From contig CM077666.1 in NCBI GenBank assembly GCA_039707655.1, positions 396,695,886 through 396,759,885 of the forward strand: 64,000 nt of DNA, given 5' to 3'. Below are positions 60,472 to 64,000 of this stretch, piece by piece. This DNA is from Elymus sibiricus (lineage: Eukaryota; Streptophyta; Magnoliopsida; Poales; Poaceae). The number at the start of each line of letters is the position of its first letter. Position 1 is the first letter of the stretch. A program made the position numbers and the translations under genes. Under the pieces are notes generated by a model. That model was not told where the DNA came from. It worked only from the letters and a program-made list of their open reading frames with translations, and searched no databases.

Positions 60472-61321
60472 GTCGTAGGAAACGAACACCTATGGGATCG
60501 AGAGGATCCCTTTACGGTTCGGCAAGGGGAGAGAATTGCACAAAGAGCAGAACTAAAGATCAGCGCACGGGTGATTTACCCAGGTTTGGGCCGCACGGAT
60601 GCGTAAAACCCTACTCCTGCTTTGATTGTATTATGAGTGTGTTCTTTTGGCCAAGTTCTGGGAGCTACAGTGCTTTGCAGCTACGCATGCAGAATGGGCC
60701 TCTAGTCATGCTTTCGAGAGTCTGAATCCCTTTCTCTGTACGCCTTGGGCCTCCTTTTATATCACAAAGGGGCTACCACAGTGGTGTACGTGATAAGGCA
60801 TGAGGTGGAAAGCAGCTACAGTTCTTATCATACCTAATACTGACAGTTTAGGACAAGAACATTAAATGTTCCGTCTGAGGTGTACCTTAGCGTCTAGGGC
60901 TTGAAAAAGCTTTACGGGAGATGGGAAAAGCAGCCATCCCATCTGCACCGCTTAAACACCTCGCGGCCAGCATTGTGCCACGTAACCAGGAGGACAAGCC
61001 CTAAACGACAGGGCTGGTCGCTGCGCTGGAGCGGTGGTACTGTGCTAGCGCGGTGACTTGCCGGGGCTGAATCCTTGTCGGGCCCGGAGCTTGCCGGGAC
61101 CGGGTCCTGCCGGGCGCGAGGCCTTGCCGGCAAGGATCTTGCCGGGCCTCCTCAACCCTTTGGTCTTTAGTCTTCTAGTCATTGGCTTGAGCGCCTTCTT
61201 GGCATCTTGGTCTTGTGATTACTCGTAGTTATCCCCCGGCAAGCCTTGCCGCGGTTACGGCTACAACTGCTCGTGCACAAGTAAGGGGTACTAAAAAGGC
61301 CCATACTTTAGTACACCGACA
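60472..61321 (-). repeat. 5' LTR of element Y (850 bp)
   Basis: Minus-strand start TGTCGGTGTACT at 61321. A TATA box ATATAAAAGG (60763-60753) on the minus strand is followed by GC-rich DNA, and gag starts 87 bases after the LTR. Flanked outside by GAAAG. Confidence 0.92.
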
Positions 61322-61326
61322 GAAAG

Positions 61327-61369
61327 GGATCCGGGCTCCATCGCCTACCCGGGGGTCATCCCCCTGACA
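61327..61369 (-). repeat. 3' LTR of element X, inner part
   Basis: After the second GAAAG the X LTR resumes for 43 bases and ends (on the plus strand) ...CCCCCTGACA. Beyond lies CTTTGGGGACTAC on the minus strand, the candidate polypurine tract of X. Confidence 0.65.
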
Positions 61370-62117
61370 GTAGTCCCCAAAGCTGTGAAGGTTCGTTGGC
61401 TTCAGGCAAGGGGGCCTTCGCAGCTTACCCCCTCATGGAGCCGGTTTGTCAATGAAGCGCCGGAGTCCGGCCGGGCAGCTTCGCCTGGCCGCTAGCCGGC
61501 TCCGCAGCAGCGGACGCCGGGAACACCCGCTGGGGGCCGGCTTCCGGGGACCGGGTCACGGCACCCCGGCCTAGGCGGGAAATGGAAACGCCCGCCAGAT
61601 AAGTCTTGCTTCGTACGCCGGTTCGCGCCCGCCGCAGCTCTACGGGCTACCACGTGCAGCCTTGCGGTGGGCGAGGCCTGCCAGCCCACGCACGTGACGG
61701 GACGTGACTGTGGCTCGGGCCCGCCACGACATGCCCTCGGCCCACGCACGGGGGATTAACTGCGGAGACCGTTGGTGATTGCGCTTCCCCGCACAGTTAA
61801 TGTGCGTGGGGAACATGCGCGCACAGTGCGGGGGAGTGGGGATCATGGGCGCAGACGATCCCACTCCCCCACGATTTCACGTGGTTATAAATGAGAAGGA
61901 GGGGGGAGTGCGACAGAGACGCTCGCGCTCGCACCCCTGCCCCTCGCTCCTCCTCTGCTTCCTCTTCTTCTCCGCCGTGCCCGAGCAAAGCGCTGCCGCC
62001 TCCGTATGCCTCACCCACGCTAGCTGCGCGCCGTGACCCGAAGCCCACAGCGCGCCGCTCTTCTCCCTCTCCTCCTCTTCATCGCCGAATCTCGACGCCC
62101 GCGGAAAACCGTCCCCA
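61370..62117 (+). other. Promoter/leader region of the antisense gene in X
   Basis: GC-rich, no accepted coding frame. A TATA box TATAAAT at 61886-61892 is followed by a C/T-rich leader with stops in all frames before the ATG at 62118. The spacing to the 3' LTR (about 520 bp) resembles Z and Y. Confidence 0.5.
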
Positions 62118-63986
62118 ATGGCGCTGCCGAAAGGTTCTTGGGAGGGCTCCATCATTACAGAGCAGAATATCCGGTACCTCCACCGCACGAAACGGCGACC
62201 GCCAGCGGAGGTGCTGCTCGCGCGCGCGCCGGGCCCGGAGAGGGTGCCGGAGCCGTAGGAGGGCAAGCATGTGGCCTTCTTCTCGCATTTCGAGCGCGGG
62301 CTCGGCCTCCCCGCGAGTCTCTTCTTCCGCGCATGGCTCGACTTCTTCGGGCTGCAGCCACATCATCTCGGCGCCAATGCCGTGCTGCAGGTTGCCGGCT
62401 TCACCACGCTCTGCAAGGGCTATCGCGGGATGCTGCCGACCGTGGAGCAGTGGGCGAAGATGTTCTTCCACAAGCAGCAGGCAGCATCAGTCGGTGTCAT
62501 GTCTGACTGCGGCGCGGCGGTGGTCACCGGCCGAGTGAATGGGCCATTTCCTAAGCTGCCGCTTGAGGACTCGGCCAAGAAGTGGCAGATGACGTTTTTT
62601 TACGTCCGGAACACCGACCCGGCTGTCGACGTCATCAACCTTCCGCCGTTCGTTGACGCGCCGCCGCTCGAGAAGCCGAATTGGGGCTATTGCCCCAAGA
62701 AGCCGTCGAAAGAGATGGTGAACATCTGCGGCCGGGTCGGGGAGCTGACGAAGAGCGAGGGGCTGAAGCCGGCTGATCTCATCACGGCCTTCATCACCCA
62801 CCGGGTTCTGCCGCTGCAGCGCCGGGCACACCGGATCTGCGACATGAGTGGCCAGCACGACCCGACCCGGATGTCGACCAAGGAGCTGACGCCGGCTGGG
62901 ATCGTCCAGCGGGTCAACTACATCTCCAAGGCCGGGCTGAAGAAGGGGGAGTGGAGCTTCGGGAAGGAGCCTTATCACCCGGAGAACCCGGCGCCTGCGG
63001 TGAGTCCCTGGTCTTTATATTTCGCCGCTTCGACGTTATTCTTGCGTCCTGACGCCACGGGATGGCAGCAGTTATTTGCCAGCCAGCGGAATCATGACGG
63101 GCCGAATGCCCAGATTCTGTTGGCCGACCTGCCCGACTCGGATGTGGAGGAGGCTGGCGCTGAGGCAGAGGAGGGGGCGGTCGAGGCGCACCTGGCCGAC
63201 GCCGCAGCCAGCGGGTCGCGGATTGCAGGTAAGTCTCGGCCTCCAGATCTACTGCGGGACTGGCCGGTTGACGACGAGGAGAGCCTGACCGACGCCCATG
63301 GTACAGCGCCCTCGGTTGAGGAGGACGCTAGCGTCGCCCCCCAAGACGGCTGCGGAAGGCGGCTGGCGCCGGGCCGGCTCACGCGGCGGCGACCGTTAGT
63401 CGGTCGCACGGGAAGGAGGCGGTCGAGGCGAGATCGGCCGCGAAATGCCCGGCGGCGGGGCCGGCGCGCGAGAGGGCCGTCATGAGGAAGAAGCGCCAGC
63501 TCGCCCCATCTGTGGGGCCGAGGCGGGAGCCCCCGACGGTCATCGGGTAAGTATTTCTTGCCTTATTTCTGATCCCTACTTGCTGAATTTGTGGGGGCGC
63601 GCCATCTTGTGGTTTACCTTTTTTCTTCCTTATGCCTTCGCCGTGATGAATCTGCCATGTACAGGTCGACTCTTGACTTGGCGGTGGCGGCGACGGAGGC
63701 CGCGGCGGGCGAGGTCACCTGGAGGAAGACCAGGAGCAGCGCCGTCGACCCTCCGCCGAGTTGGTCCGTGGAGGAAGAACTTGAGGCCCGCCAGTCCGGC
63801 CAGGATCTTGACGCGGCGACGCGTGCCGCCTGGCGGGACCGGGCTGAGGCCGAGAAGGTGATGGAAGAGGCCTCGGCCCAGGCGTGGGAGAGGGCCTCCG
63901 CGAAGCGGGCAAGGCCTACAGCGAATCCGGCCTGGCCGGAGATGGAGAGGGGCTCGGCGCCGACGGTGACGGTCATTGAGCCGTAG
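62118..63986 (+). pseudogene. Antisense spliced gene of element X (Transposase_28-like), continues past window
   Basis: ATG 62118 opens MALPKGSWEG. An in-frame TAG at 62256-62258 follows, then a long frame with the shared block GLGLPASLFF...NAVLQVAGF...LC and KKWQMTFFYVRN. Likely introns are 63000-63113 and 63229-63306 (GT-AG, 114 and 78 bases, the same sizes as two introns of Y), then about 63548-63664. Near 63330-63470 the best coding frame (RKKRQLAPSVGPRREPPTVI) is out of phase with the upstream frame, so a frameshift or another intron is likely. A further in-frame TAG stands at 63984-63986. The rest lies beyond the window. It is antisense to X, whose 3' LTR is 47193-48030 plus 61327-61369. 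Confidence 0.55.
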
Positions 63987-64000
63987 CCGAAGGGAGCGGG

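Larger units (their letters stand above)
48031..61321 (-). mobile_element. Complete Tat-lineage Ty3/gypsy element Y (13.3 kb) with antisense gene
   Basis: Minus orientation. 5' LTR 60472-61321, primer site, one gag-pol frame (60384 to 53983), then an oppositely directed spliced gene (49260-53078) and 3' LTR 48031-48881. Flanked by perfect GAAAG duplications. The LTRs differ at about 26 positions plus one indel (my count, about 3%; 21 are transitions). Structure and domains place it in the Tat lineage (relatives: Grande, RIRE2, Cinful). It is inserted in the LTR of element X. Confidence 0.92.

Noticed and set aside
50259..63986. Programmed readthrough of TAG as an expression strategy
   Set aside because: The stops are scattered, several per gene, with no common downstream context, and occur in both sense and antisense genes. 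Decay by C-to-T change is simpler.

Overview
This window is plant nuclear DNA. It is almost entirely nested LTR retrotransposons, and the combination points to a Triticeae grass (wheat, Aegilops, barley or rye). I see a BARE/Angela/WIS-type copia LTR, Athila-lineage gypsy elements of the Sabrina/WHAM/Fatima kind, two elements with about 4 kb LTRs (Sukkula-like 'LARD' type), three Tat-lineage gypsy elements and a small Stowaway-like hairpin. Family names are from memory of sequence style. Element boundaries are read from TG...CA ends, tRNA primer sites, polypurine tracts and matching 5-bp target duplications.

Left stack (1-13969): a copia LTR (1-1650) lies inside the internal region of large-LTR element A (minus; 1651-7834 visible). 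Element A sits inside the antisense gene of Tat-lineage element Z (plus; 7835-12773 visible). Z in turn sits in a truncated Sabrina-like LTR (12774-13969).

Middle stack (13970-41246): non-LTR host DNA carries a small minus-strand gene that was split by a complete Sabrina-like element (16961-37713, target duplication ACTAT). That element has an uninterrupted 1,575-residue gag-pol frame and a third ORF. Its 3' region is interrupted by complete large-LTR element B (25380-35873, minus, target duplication GAGTG). B carries gag and one extra upstream ORF but no pol.

Right stack (41247-64000): a Fatima-like Athila-lineage element (minus; LTR 41247-42926) is interrupted at 47192 by Tat-lineage element X (minus). 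The LTR of X is interrupted by complete Tat-lineage element Y (48031-61321, minus, target duplication GAAAG).

The most notable signal is that all three Tat-lineage elements (Z, Y, X) carry, between pol and the 3' LTR, an antisense gene. Each has its own TATA box and a shared N-terminal domain. In Z and Y the exons join in phase across short GT-AG introns; X looks similar but is less clean and incomplete. The related frames in Z, B, Y and X are broken almost only by TAG codons of the kind made by CAG-to-TAG transitions, which fits CHG-methylation decay. No tRNA or rRNA genes, CRISPR arrays or prokaryotic features were seen.
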